Source: Chrysomallon squamiferum (lineage: Eukaryota > Mollusca > Gastropoda > Neomphalida > Peltospiridae). From it: a stretch of 64,000 nt of DNA. The notes under the pieces were generated by a model. The model did no database searches. It was not told where the DNA came from and worked only from the letters and a program-made list of their open reading frames with translations. The DNA lies in assembly GCA_012295275.1 (NCBI GenBank), contig CM022667.1:5526208-5590207 (forward strand). Direction: 5' to 3'. This document shows, piece after piece, positions 11,790-23,940 of this stretch; the stretch's first letter is position 1, and each line of letters opens with the position of its first letter. The translations under genes and the position numbers were made by a program.

Positions 11790-12490
11790 TCTCTTATCAA
11801 TTAAAATATTAAACAAGTTAAATAGTGAATGGGGCAAAAAAGGAAAAAAAAAAAAAAGAATTCCTCAGCATTTTAAAAGCGTGGATAAATAATTAAACAG
11901 TTTATTATTTCGTAAATCTACATGGAACTGAAAACGGGTTATTTTACTCAAGAAATGCCAATCAACATTTATCTTGACAAAGTAATTAGTCATATGTGAC
12001 TTTCAGAAGGGATATTAATTTAATATTGATAAAACAGCTGCAGGTTCTTCCTGTAACAAAGTGTTGATTATTATAATCCAGAAAGTTTCAAACACACATT
12101 CACATTAAGAGAGATCTGATTTTATATAATTATAATTTATGATTGGTATTGAAATATTCAGTATTTATGAAAATACAACAAACAAAAAAAAAAAAAAATA
12201 ATAATAATAATAATAAAATTAAATTTAAAAAATTAAAACCAAACAAATTAGAAGAAAAAACAAGGTCTGAAAAAACATGAGCAGGATAGGAAACACTTCT
12301 ATTAAGCCAGCTACTGGTAAAGCTTTCCTATGAGAACATACGAAAAAGATGGAATTTCTAAATGGCTCAGTAACCATAGACATACATACAGACAGTTTAA
12401 GGAAAACCTTTTGATTGCCATTACAAAATAACAATAAAAGCAAGAACAGATTCTTCCTGTAGCAAAGTAGCAAACACACCTGCACAGCAA
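11790..12490 (-). repeat. Inverted partial copy of the 3'-flank module
   Basis: Reverse-complement copy of about 4750-5410 in the same arm. Shared phrases include 'aaaacagctgcaggttcttc' (12032), 'aagccagctactggtaaagc' (12305) and 'cataga catacatacagac'. A shorter third version follows at about 12455-12640 ('catgagcaggatagcgaaca', 12593). So each palindrome arm contains a smaller palindrome of the same module. Confidence 0.75.
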
Positions 12491-12618
12491 CAGAGATCTA
12501 TTTTAATATAATTATAATCTTCGATTTATACTAACACAAATTGAAGAAAAATTAATAATAAATAAATAAATAAAAAACAATATTACTGACAAAACATGAG
12601 CAGGATAGCGAACACTTC

Positions 12619-12761
12619 TATATATATATATATATATATATATATCAGTGACAGAAGTGACAAGGGAAACGATTGTCCCATGAGGGACGCTTTTCTATAG
12701 TAATTGAAAAGCATATAGGAACAATGCAATGTTCCGAGGTTATTATAATTAATGTTGTTCT

Positions 12762-12792
<31 letters not shown>
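12619..12792. repeat. (TA)n and (GT)n microsatellites
   Basis: A TA tract at 12619-12645 and a GT tract at 12764-12792. The right-arm counterparts are at 19442-19467 (TA) and 19311-19323 (AC). The GT tract is about 29 bp here and 13 bp there, a clear length difference between arms. Confidence 0.9.
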
Positions 12793-12794
<2 letters not shown>

Positions 12795-12899
12795 ATAAAA
12801 TGTCCTTCCTTTCATTTTTGTTTTTCATCTAGGGGTATCATAATCCATTTATTATGTATTTCTTTCTTTCTTTCTTTCAAGTTTGCTGGCTACTTTATA

Positions 12900-13001
12900 C
12901 ATGTAGCGAAACTGCTCATGCGCAGAGCATATAAATGGCAATGCTAGTAATGTAAGCCGACACCGGTTTGTAATGGTGGATGAAGTCCCTTCTGTTTGAA
13001 G
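12900..13001 (+). promoter_or_regulatory. Promoter with TATA box and 5'UTR exon, left arm
   Basis: TATA-like 'catataaatgg' at 12928-12938 is preceded by 'tcatgcgcagag', an NRF1-like GC-rich site. About 30 bases downstream begins a short exon-like stretch ending at 13001 with donor GTATGT. In the right arm the identical arrangement (19174-19102, minus) splices plausibly to the signal-peptide exon of gene D. Here, on the plus strand, the promoter points at the spacer, but I found no signal-peptide exon between 14.2 kb and the gap. Confidence 0.5.
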
Positions 13002-14195
13002 GTATGTTTATTTTCATACATAATTAAAATTTTGAACTTCATAATAACGATAACAGTTCGGGCTTATCATAAATGTTTTTATGAATATAATTAATTTTGG
13101 TATTAATCCTGCAGAAACCATTTGGATAACGAGAACATTTACACAATATACTGAATAATTTGTCACATGTTCTGATGTTGTATATTACCAACATAAAAAT
13201 CATACAAAAAAAATAAAAATAAAATAAAATAAAAACAAATCGGTTATATAATTAGTTTTTCTACGTATTCGGGAGAACAATCATTCGAAGCGCTATACGT
13301 ATGAACCGACATATTGCATTCACTTGTAGCTCCATAGTATTAGCAGAATGGAACAAAACATTAACAGTTAACACCTAAATTTCTGTCTCGTGCCATGGTA
13401 TACAACTTACGGATGCATCACCCACAGTAACTCATATTAAATCAACATCCTTTGAACTCTGTTTAGAAGTGAAAATCATCATTTTGGTCTTTCAGCATTC
13501 AGCTTCAGCATATTGCAGTGCATCCAGTTTTAAATATTTGAAGCAGTTCTCAAAGCAGGCAAGTGCTTCATGTTAAATGTCATCGTATCTGGGTTGACTG
13601 CCAGATAGCTCTTTAGGAAAACAGCAACAACAACAACAACAACAAAAAAGAAACTAGAGAAGATGATGAAGATACCTTAAAATATTGTCAAAGATATTGC
13701 ATTTCAAAGTTATCAAATATCCACAGTCTGAATAAAAGGAAATTTTAAGTTTTTCCAAAATTAGCTCAGTCTTAAGTCATAAGAAACTAATTAAATTTGC
13801 AGGGGGTATCTTTAGCAGTTTTGCATAATTGTTCTCTTTATAGACACTTTGATAAAGACAGATGTAATGAATTACATATTACATTCTGTTTCAGTTGCTA
13901 TATGAATGTGTGATCATTTTTGAGTAAGAGTTGTCTTTCCAAAATAGATAAAATCAAATTTCCATAATTTTGATATCCTGCAGATGATCTTGTAGCGTTG
14001 TTATTCCTGATTGGTAATTAATCATGGATTAGGCACTATTGCTTCACTTCAAATGGCTATTAAACAGTAAACACAGGGGTTATTTGTCAAACTAAAAGCA
14101 GAATGTGAAAGAAGATAGATCTAACTGTTCCACTTAAGAAATCTGTACTTTATAATTATTGATTGGCTATTTTCATTTTTTAATGTTTGGTTTTT
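13002..14195. other. Mirrored intron-like sequence, no exon seen
   Basis: Counterpart of 17890-19101, which lies inside the proposed 5'UTR intron of gene D. No reading frame or known repeat apart from a short CAA run near 13626-13645. Similarity between arms ends near 14195. Confidence 0.6.
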
Positions 14196-15289
14196 TTTTT
14201 GTACTTTTTTGTTTATTTCTCTGCTTTGCTTGTTTTTGGATTTTCAGTTATGTTTTTGTAACAGATTCCTGAAACAAAATAAAATGAAAAATGATCTTAT
14301 TCTGATTTTAAGCACAGAGTATAGTAAACAGTGTAAGACTGGAAATTCACAATTACTGAAAGAAAAAACAAATACATAAGTTTGTAATGAGCAGCTCTAC
14401 CATCCATTAACATTGCTAATTAAAGTTAATTGCTTAGGAATTCACTTAATAAAAATAATTTTAGTTAATATTTTGAATAAGAAGTAGAGTTTTTAGTGTA
14501 AATATGTGACAGTACACAGGTTTTGTTAAGATTGTTTTCCCATCTGAATTATGGCAATTTTACTCAGCTCTTTTATAATTAGATTTCATGGGGAAAAAAA
14601 TGTTTTTATGACATACTCAGATACTTCCCTGCTCTGTAAAACCTTGTAAAATGTGGCTACAGAAATTTTTGTTGGATTAGCTGCAATTGCTAAGACAGTT
14701 TTTCTCCTTATATGGATTACAGTAAAACAAATACTTCCTGGCAGACATTTCAGTACAGTTATAATTGTTCTTTATTCTTCATTTTTTTTCTAAAATTCCT
14801 GTTAGACTACAGTCTTTCTTTTAGAAAGAGAAACAGATGGTAATAAGGATGAAAACAAATACAAAATTGCATGTTCACAAAACATTTTTGTAAGACTCTA
14901 ATTATATGTGAGTTTTGATATGGTAGTGCTATTTGAGTAACTGTTTAATAACATCTTAACACTTTGGCATGATATTTTCATCATCCAAGAAACCCCTGTA
15001 AGCCCTCTGATTATTTTCATCGTTGAAATAAAATACTTGGCAAATATCTATTTATTGTCCAATCCTCATGGGACTTTTTAAAAAATATGCCTCAGTGTTT
15101 TGATGAAATGCACACAGCATTCCTTATATTTTCTTTACAGTGTTAGTAATAATGATGTTGTTTGTTTGTTCATTATTTTATACACTATAACATTGTAGAA
15201 CAAACACTTGTGAACAAAGCATGACAAAATGAATGAAATAGAGCAAAGAATAATGTTGGCAATGAATTCTGGCTCCAAACAAAAACAAA
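14196..15289. other. Spacer of inverted repeat, no gene seen
   Basis: AT-rich sequence between the left arm and the assembly gap. Not matched in the right half of the spacer as far as I can see. No exon with convincing splice sites. Confidence 0.5.
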
Positions 15290-15489
15290 NNNNNNNNNNN
15301 NNNNNNNNNNNNNNNNNNNNNNNNNNNNNNNNNNNNNNNNNNNNNNNNNNNNNNNNNNNNNNNNNNNNNNNNNNNNNNNNNNNNNNNNNNNNNNNNNNNN
15401 NNNNNNNNNNNNNNNNNNNNNNNNNNNNNNNNNNNNNNNNNNNNNNNNNNNNNNNNNNNNNNNNNNNNNNNNNNNNNNNNNNNNNNNNN
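15290..15489. other. Assembly gap, 200 N
   Basis: A run of exactly 200 N, the size of a conventional scaffold-join placeholder rather than a measured gap. It lies in the spacer of the inverted repeat and inside gene D, so gene D's missing exons may be in unassembled sequence. Frames drawn across it are meaningless. Confidence 1.
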
Positions 15490-16273
15490 TCACATAATTT
15501 CACAGTGCATTCAGATTTAGTGTGTGTTGCCTAAAGCACTGGCTGATAGTTGGAGGCAGTAAAGTGAGGTACATTTATACATATTTAAATACACACAATC
15601 AGTTCTCAAGCATTCTTAGGGTAATATCCAAGGACTGCAAAATAGCAGGTTTGACTATTTATTGTAAATATATTTTGTATTCACTTTATTTATTTTTATT
15701 TTGATAAACCAGCAATATATTCAGAAAGAATTAAAAATTATACATTTATTTTTATGATAAGTGAAAGGAATATCTATTAAATCATTTTGTTAGATAGCAA
15801 GAAATCAATTTTTGCAAATGCTTTCTGAAAATACAACACAAAAATCATAATCCAGTTGTAAATCCTATAAACTTCAATCCAATCACTGTACTGACTGTAC
15901 TACATGATCATAAAAATAGAAATCAATTGCCTACAAGAAGAAGACATCAGTCTAAAACATCAGATTATTTGTAAAACACAATAATCATTATGTCATTGAA
16001 CTTTATAGTTGACATAAAAGGTGAACAAGCTTAAAGAAGAATCTCTGTAGTATAATGATGGTTATCATTTCATTCATGAATATTTTAACAGGAAATGATT
16101 ATGAAAAAAAGATGAAAAGCAATCTAACTACAAATGTGAAAGAATCAGTTACATTATTAGTGAAATAGAATGATACACACAAATGTTTAGAAGTGTTTAG
16201 CTACTAATGTGACAGTGGATAAGCTTCTCTTTGCGTAATGAATTATGGTTAAAACAAAAATATTGTTACTTAC

Positions 16274-17730
16274 TTGAAATTATTTTTGGGCATGTAGTAT
16301 TACCAACACCAGGTGGTGTTCCATCACTGCAGATCCATTCACCTTCATCAACAGTTCTATTGAATGACTCGACAGTGAGAGTAATTTGTGAAGACGAATC
16401 TCTTACAAAACTGTATCCTGGTCTAAACCCGACTGTAAGACAGTCTGTATTTGCAGTGTTACAGACTAAAACTTCTTCTGGTTTTCCACCATTTGGTGGA
16501 AATATTTTACTCCACTTGTTACTGTACCAGTGATTTTACAGGTTAATTTAGTTGGTTTCCATTCCAGTGGATTATCCAAACAATTAATATACGTGTTTGC
16601 AATAGCTGTAAAAAAATATATATTTTAAGAAAGTTTCCAGTAAACAAATAGACAATATCTTTATCAAACAGAAAGAGAAATTCTATCTTTACAAATCTGT
16701 TTAGTAAACATCGTTATCATATTTAAAATATCATATTAACACAGACTGTGTATTTGTTTTCCAGAAAGATAAAAGCTCACAAATCAAATTTTAGGAAAAG
16801 TGAATCACTTACTGGTGTAATTTGTAATTTACTTTATCATCATTATGGGTCAGAAAGAAGGAATCCTAAATGTTTCCTTTTCTGTACAGACTCTTTAAGA
16901 AAAGTGACAGTGCAATGTTGTTGTATATATATTTTGTTTCTTCTTAAATAGAATAGAGGACCCATCTTTAAATCAAAACACAGAACAAATTTTATGATTT
17001 TGGTTTCATTAGAACTGTAGTAAGCCACTGATTCAAAAATGACTTTGGTTTTGATAATTAGGTACAGTACACGCTACATTTCATTTTGTGTAACTCATGA
17101 CCTTGAAATAAATTTAAATCAGAATAACTGCCAAGAATGGTGACAAGATAAAATAATAAATAAATAAATAAATAAAAATCATTAGTACAGTACTATATCT
17201 TTTTATTATTTTGTTATCTCCAATTGAAATAGGCAAGACACACGATTTAATGTGTTTGAATTCATGAGTCACTTGAAATTGGGAATGAAATCTTCATTAA
17301 GTCAAAAATATCTTAAGCTTATAACTTATAAGATTACTATTTAATAACTCAAAAGGCCAAGATAATTAATATTGGGTACACTTAAATATGAACAAAATAA
17401 TCCAGAATTTTAAACAAGATTAATGATAATAAAATTACTTGTTTGGGGAGAAGCTAAGGCCTATGTCTTGGCTTTCTTTCAAGAATTGTATTTCCTAAAC
17501 TGAATCAAGAAATATTTACAATTCAAATGTTGCACTCCATATGAATACTGTAAAGTTATACAATAATGCCATTCAACATGGGATTTATATGCAAACAATT
17601 ACTTATATTTAATTAGTATCAGAACTATCATCATATCTGTGAACTATTTTTAATGACTCACCTTCAACAGAATTCCAATTAAAGAGAATAAGAGCTGCTG
17701 TGTAAAAAACAGTGGAATAAATAGCCATGT
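16274..17730 (-). pseudogene. Gene D: 5' exons of Ig receptor, frameshifted
   Basis: Exon 1 (17730-17662) follows acceptor 'cttctcttcacag' and starts with ATG at 17728-17726. It encodes a signal peptide MAIYSTVFYTAALILFNWNS and ends in phase 1 at donor GTGAGT. Exon 2 (16605-16274) encodes a first Ig-like domain: KLTCKIT on the B strand, WSKIFPPNGGK, a cysteine pair around VCNTANTDC, QITLTVESFNRT and the F strand EGEWICSDG, ending at GTAAGT in phase 1. Its length is 332 nt where a phase 1-1 exon needs a multiple of 3 (333). The frame breaks between TGTVT and WSKIF, so one base is missing near 16520. No second Ig exon appears before the gap at 15489. It is homologous in architecture, not closely in sequence, to exons 1-2 of gene A. 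Either a pseudogene or a true gene spoiled by a sequence error and the gap. Confidence 0.7.
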
Positions 17731-19101
17731 CTGTGAAGAGAAGAATATTTATTTTTAATATAAGTTGCACAATTTAAAGCAAATTTATTGTTGTTGACAA
17801 GATCACTTTAATCAATCAATTCTGCTTAATAAACAAATTTCATTTTATCTGATCAATAGTTTTTCATTAATGTGGATGAATTTAAAAAAACAACAAACAA
17901 ACAAACATTAAATAATGAAAATAGCCAATTAATAATTATAAAGTACAGATTTCTTAAGTGGAACAGTTAGATCAATCTTGTTTCACATTCTGCTTTCAGT
18001 TTGACAAATAACCCCTGTGTTTACTGTTTAATAGCCATTTGAAGTGAAGCAACAGTGCCTAACCCATGATTAATTACCAATCAGGAATGACAACGCTACA
18101 AGATCATCTGCAGGATATCAAAATTATGGAAATTTGATTTTACCTATTTTAGAAAGACAACTCTTACTAAAAAAATTATCACACATTCATATAGCAACTG
18201 AAACAGAATGTAATATGTAATTCATTACATCTGTCTTTATCAAAGTGTCTATAAAGAGAACAACTGATGGAACAGATTCTGCAAAACTGGTAAAGATACC
18301 TCCTGAAAATTTAATTAGTTTCTTATGACTTAAGACTGAGCTAATTTTGGAAAAACTTAAAATTTCCTTTTATTCAGACTGTGGATATTTGATAACTTTG
18401 AAATGCAATATCTTTGACAATATTTTAAGGTATCTTCATCATCTTCTCTAGTTTCTTTTTTGTTGTTGTTGTTGCTGTTTTCCTAAAGAGCTATCTGGCA
18501 GTCAACCCAGATACGATGACATTTAACATGAAGCACTTGCCTGCTTTGAGAACTGCTTCAAATATTTAAAACTGCTTCAAATATTAAAAATATGCTGAAG
18601 CTGAATGCTGAAAGACCAAAATGATGATTTTCACTTCTAAACAGAGTTCAAAGGATGTTGATTTAATATGAGTTACTGTGGGTGATGCATCCGTAAGTTG
18701 TATACCATGGCACGAGACAGAAATTTAGGTGTTAACTGTTAATGTTTTGTTCCATTCTGCTAATACTATGGAGCTACAAGTGAATGCAATATGTCGGTTC
18801 ATACGTATAGCGCTTCGAATGATTGTTCTCCCGAATACGTAGAAAAACTAATTATATAACCGATTTGTATTTATTTTATTTTATTTTTATTTTTTTTGTA
18901 TGATTTTTATGTTGGTAATATACAACATCAGAACATGTGACAAATTATTCAGTATATTGTGTAAATGTTCTCGTTATCCAAATGGTTTCTGGAGGATTAA
19001 TACCAAAATTAATTATATTCATAAAAACATTTATGATAAGCCCGAACTGTTATCGTTATTATCAAGTTCAAAATTTTAATTATGTATGAAAATAAACATA
19101 C

Positions 19102-19185
19102 CTTCAAACAGAAGGGACTTCATCCACCATTACAAACCGGTGTCGGCTTACATTACTAGCATTGCCATTTATATGCTCTGCGCAT
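19102..19185 (-). promoter_or_regulatory. Gene D promoter: TATA box and 5'UTR exon
   Basis: On the minus strand, 'catataaatgg' at 19175-19165 is followed after about 30 bases by a likely start region and a short exon ending at 19102 with donor GTATGT. The next acceptor on this strand with a start codon is at 17731, two bases before the gene D ATG, which gives a 1.37-kb intron in the 5'UTR. Upstream is 'ctcatgcgcagag', resembling an NRF1 site. The whole unit is copied in the left arm. Transcription start is inferred, not shown. Confidence 0.5.
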
Positions 19186-19479
19186 GAGCAGTTTCGCTAC
19201 ATGTATAAAGTAGCCAGCAAACTTGAAAGAAAGAAAGAAAGAAATACATAATAAATGGATTATGATACCCCTAGATGAAAAACAAAAATGAAAGGAAGGA
19301 CATTTTATTAACACACACACACATTAAGAACAACATTAATTATAATAACCTCGGAACATTGCATTGTTCCTATATGCTTTTCAATTACTATAGAAAAGCG
19401 TCCCTCATGGGACAATCGTTTCCCTTGTCACTTCTGTCACTGATATATATATATATATATATATATAGAAGTGTTCGCT

Positions 19480-20300
19480 ATCCTGCTCATGTTTTGTCAG
19501 TAATATTGTTTTTTATTTATTTATTTATTATTAATTTTTCTTCAATTTGTGTTAGTATAAATCGAAGATTATAATTATATTAAAATAGATCTCTGTTGCT
19601 GTGCAGGTGTGTTTGCTACTTTGCTACAGGAAGAATCTGTTCTTGCTTTTATTGTTATTTTGTAATGGCAATCAAAAGGTTTTCCTTAAACTGTCTGTAT
19701 GTATGTCTATGGTTACTGAGCCATTTAGAAATTCCATCTTTTTTTCGTATGTTCTCATAGGAAAGCTTTACCAGTAGCTGGCTTAATAGAAGTGTTTCCT
19801 ATCCTGCTCATGTTTTTTCAGACCTTGTTTTTTCTTCTAATTTGTTTGGTTTTAATTTTTTAAATTTAATTTTATTATTATTATTATTATTATTATTTTT
19901 TTAATTTGTTGTATTTTCATAAATACTGAATATTTCAATACCAATCATAAATTATAATTATATAAAACCAGATCTCTCTTAATGTGAATGTGTGTTTGAA
20001 ACTTTCTGGATTATAATAATCAACACTTTGTTACAGGAAGAACCTGCAGCTGTTTTATCAATATTAAATTAATATCCCTTCTGAAAGTCACATATGACTA
20101 ATTACTTTGTCAAGATAAATGTTGATTGGCATTTCTTGAGTAAAATAACCCGTTTTCAGTTCCATGTAGATTTACGAAATAATAAACTGTTTAATTATTT
20201 ATCCACGCTTTTAAAATGCTGAGGAATTCTTTTTTTTTTTTTTTTTTCCTTTTTGCCCCATTCACTATTTAACTTGTTTAATATTTGAATTGATAAGAGA
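19480..20300 (+). repeat. Inverted partial 3'-flank module, right arm
   Basis: Mirror of 11790-12630. Runs opposite to the module copy at 24280-27030 in the same arm. Includes the phrase 'tcctatcctgctcatgtttt' and an ATT tract at about 19873-19896. Confidence 0.75.
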
Positions 20301-20419
20301 AGCTTTTTAAAGACTGAGTATATTAGAAAATATTTTATAACTGTCCAAATATATTTCATCGAAATTTAAAATGTTAATGTTTAATTTTAAGCAGTATAAG
20401 ATCCATTAGGACGGTTCAT

Positions 20420-21840
20420 TTAAAAAATGAGCTTGACACTTGTTACCTTCTTGGGAAACTGAAATGCCTCGTTATTTCTGTTGCTTAATGCAAGTTGTAT
20501 TTTGGAATGCATGGCTAAGGGATGCAATGTCACAATACATCTTTGAAATAACTCCTTTGCTATACGAAGCAAGAAAGGTCGAAATACTATTGGATGGCTG
20601 TTTACCACTGTATCACGAGGCCCACATAATTGAACATTCTGAATGTTTTACTAGGGCTCAGTAAGGTGTTTTTGTGGCCACCTGACAAGCAATTTAAAAA
20701 CCATAAACTGAATTCAGATTGCGTAACAAATTTATCTTTATGCGACATCCGCCTGTTTATTTTTATGTCATGGAATTTAAATTGCGTAACTAATTGTTAC
20801 TTCAATCACATCCGCGCTTTTTATTTTTGCCAACAGTTTTCAACTCGTTGTTTTAAAAGAGCCGGCACTTGGTAATTAAGCAGCGAAGGAAAAGGCCAAC
20901 ACGAGAGCTCAGTCAGGCGGGGAAACCAATGTTTTTGAATGACATTGTCTTCACGGACGAGTATGGTAAGCAGGTATCTATTCTTATTTTGATAGTGTGT
21001 AATGTGCATATAGCCTGTGTCAATAACATTTAATACATCTAAAATTTTACTTGTTTAATCTGTCCTCCGTGCAGATTTTTATTTTGACTTGGTTCCCCGC
21101 ATGACCTTACTCGTATTATTAATTAAAATTACTCAAACATATGTTTTATCGAGTGTATAAAGTATTATTATCAATACACCTGTATATCCTAATTAAATAA
21201 TTAACGTGAACCTTAACTTGTGTTTATTTCTCCAGTGGATAGAGAGATTTATTGATTTATATAGATTGCTGAGAATTGAGCGTTTATATTCCTTGTTAGA
21301 TGGCCATTAATGCACCTTTTTACCCTAGGTTGAGCCTTAACATAACATCCAAGATGTCTAATGGCGTGGTCTCCGTTACAATAGGTTAATTGTACATTAC
21401 ACCCTATCAAAATAGGAACAGACACAGTTTTCCACAAGGAGCATATCTGTCATAAACATTTGTCCCCCGCCTAACTGCTGGCTAACACCTTGAGCTCTCC
21501 TTTTGGCTTTTCTCTCTAATTATCTGAACTAAACTAACCAGAACAAATGAATCAAGTAAAGGTGTTCTGAGACACCTCTGCGACAGTCACGGTCTCTGAC
21601 AAAGACGGGGGCATATCTGTCGCAGAAGAGAGTTGAGGAAGAAAAGAGAACGGGTTCTCGTTAGGCCTGCAAGACACAAACAGAGTATCGGGCAGATCGA
21701 AGCGTAAGCAGCTGGTTGTGGTGTTTTGTCTTTGTTGTTTTTTCCGCTTATTGATGTCCCAAGAGTTGTGCTGTTCGTTCACTTTGTTGTTTTTATCACT
21801 AAATTTGTGAGGATCGTGAGGATCTGGCCGTGAATGTCAC
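20420..21840. repeat. Unclassified repeat block, right arm
   Basis: Mirror of 10230-11660. The part at about 20710-21240 matches 42365-42912 in the same orientation, sharing 'gagccggcacttggtaatta' and 'cgagtatggtaagca'. No protein family recognised in any frame. Confidence 0.6.
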
Positions 21841-22129
21841 AGAAAACTAATTAACAAAATAAGTTGGTTACATAATCTGAATTCCTGATACATGACCTGG
21901 CTATCCACACATTTAGAAAATTTAGCATACCTAAGTATATAAACGTCGCATAATAACAAAGAGCAGCAGTATATGATACATACGAAAAATATCTGTGAAA
22001 CAATACATAAAAGAGTAACGTTATCAATGTATCAGCTTCCGTAAGTATTATTTCCCTGGTTCGCCATAGGTTGATTAATAGAAATCAAGAATATGGTCAT
22101 GAAGAAAAGAAGAAGACAACATTATATTC

Positions 22130-23090
22130 TGGAAGGATCACTAGCTACATGTTTTATAGTAACTGGGTATTCCTGTGATATCAAACTCCAGCGTAACACT
22201 CACCGATTAGTTTCTGTCATACGATCTCTTGTAATCCGTGGATGAGGTGCAGCCTTCGCGTACACTTGAAAATGTTTCAAGGCTTGAATCAAGACCAGAG
22301 CTTCTTTTTCAAACAGTTGAATAACTAAGCTGATGTGTATTTTTAAAAATAATATATTTTTTTTTACAATTTGGAAAACAAAAAATGACTGGATGGTCTA
22401 ATCCACTGAGATCTTCTTGAAACACAACTACCCCGGAACCAACATTTTTGAAAATGCTTTTACAGTAGGATAGTAAAATTTCTGAAGCACTTTTCTGTCC
22501 AGCTGAATTTGTTACCCCATTCTGTTACCCTTTGGTACATTGACAGTTGCAAAGGTTTGAGAGAAAAGACGGTAATGTCCTGTTATTGATATCATTTTTC
22601 CAAGCTCTACTATATGTCCTAAAAATGTCACCTGAGCTTAACTAAATTCACCTGAGCTTGCCTCTCGAACCGTAGCAAAAAACGAAACTGGTATAATCCA
22701 TCAGGTGTTACAGCAGCTAAAAGCTGTGTAGCTCGGTCATTCCAGGGAATCTGGCGATATCCTTTTAGCTAAACCAACTTGGTGATGTATTTGATGATAC
22801 TTTGGTCTACCCACGGCAGGGGTATTTTTGAATCTGTTTTAATCAGTTGATTAATTTTGCGCAAATCGACACATAACCGGTGACTTTATCTGGCTTTGCT
22901 GCCGAGATACCTGGACTTGATCACTCAATTCGTGATAGTTCAATAATCTTATGCTCAAGCACGTATTCAATTTCTGACCTCATTATGGCCTTACTGTAAC
23001 CTCTCTTTGACTTTGGCTACATAGTTCAGAAGATTCTCAGAGTTATTGTCCTAAAAGTAGTTATTTCTTATTGTATTTACCTATGGGAGT
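22130..23090 (-). pseudogene. Ty3/gypsy pol relic, right-arm copy
   Basis: Same relic as 8745-9970 on the opposite strand, shorter by about 280 bp. Relative to the left arm it lacks the RT stretch between 'ccagtttcg' and 'tttttgctacggttcg' (near 22677-22685), removing YLDD. It also lacks the first part of RNase H, including the first catalytic aspartate region (near 22440). RNase H phrases after that point persist. These deletions arose after the arms separated, or were filled in the left arm by conversion. Confidence 0.8.
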
Positions 23091-23226
23091 GTGACCATGT
23101 ACCAAGATAAATGGGGAGAAACCCAATGATTATTGTTTTTAATCTCTAAAAGCAAATAGTACATAGTGTATCCCTGATTCCACTCTTGAACATTTGCACT
23201 GCAGTAACACCTCAATTGCGACCATC

Positions 23227-23798
23227 CACTTCATCATCATGCTGGCCCTGGTGAACACCAACTACAAATTTATGTATGTGGAGTGAGGTGCATATGGTGC
23301 TGAATCTGATGCTGAAATCTTCAGGCAGTGTAGACTGTATCGTACTCTGAAGCAGAATCCCTGCCAAGTGCTGACACTGATGTCCCATACGTCCTTGTCG
23401 GTGGACGATTTGCCATCAGAAGCTGGATGATGAAGCCACACACCAACAAAGAAATGACCGCAGCAGAGCCCGTCTTCAAATTCAGGTTGTCCATGGCCCG
23501 CACGATTGTGTATAATGCTTTTGGCTATTTGGCCAACAGGTATGTACAAATATTCTTTTGCATTTCATGATAATTTTGTTACTTAGGAATTTCTTTTACA
23601 CTGATGTGACTTTCAATTGATAGTTCTTCAAGGAATTTTGTAATAATTCAATGATTTTATTCCGTTTCCAGGTTCAGGCGTCTTCACTCGTGCATAATGC
23701 AAATACCTCAGACAGTTGTCTTGGTAGCTTGTGCCGTACACAACTTGTTGGCTGACAAGAAGCAGAAAGAGGGAACACAACGACACATGGTGGGGTGA
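23227..23798 (+). pseudogene. PIF/Harbinger transposase remnant, right-arm copy
   Basis: Counterpart of 7996-8575. The intron 23540-23671 (GTATGT ... TTCCAG) and the terminal stop at 23796-23798 are kept. It shares the TGA after YVE and the frameshift with the left copy, so those lesions predate the duplication. The VENAFG-type motif reads VYNAFG here and VDNAFG in the left arm. Confidence 0.83.
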
Positions 23799-23940
23799 TT
23801 GTAAACAAATCTGCTGCTAGAAGGTGACAGGTGCCCATTAGTCTCTCGGCTGTTCGCGCCTGCTTCACCCGGAATGTAAGATCCTCATTTTTGTCTTCAA
23901 TCAGTCAGAATTTGATATGATTCCTAATTAAAAAACTCAC

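Larger units (their letters stand above)
3560..14195 (+). repeat. Left arm of giant inverted repeat
   Basis: This stretch reads as the reverse complement of about 17890-28530. Landmarks match in mirrored order: receptor 3' exons (3631-4299 vs 27486-28462), flank module (4750-7505 vs 24280-27030), kinase-like exon (7755 vs 24038), Harbinger intron boundary (8255 vs 23539), gypsy relic (8745-9970 vs 22130-23090), TATA box (12929 vs 19174) and inner edge (about 14195 vs 17890). Both arms are about 10.6 kb. Reading frames shared between arms differ at about 2 of 76 residues, so local identity is high but not perfect; arm-specific indels also occur. Edges are estimates by eye. Confidence 0.93.

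Noticed and set aside
15135-15534. Open frames spanning the N run
   Set aside because: They are open only because unknown bases give no stops.
16231-16533. Plus-strand 100-codon frame
   Set aside because: Shadow of gene D's Ig exon, which is on the minus strand with splice sites.
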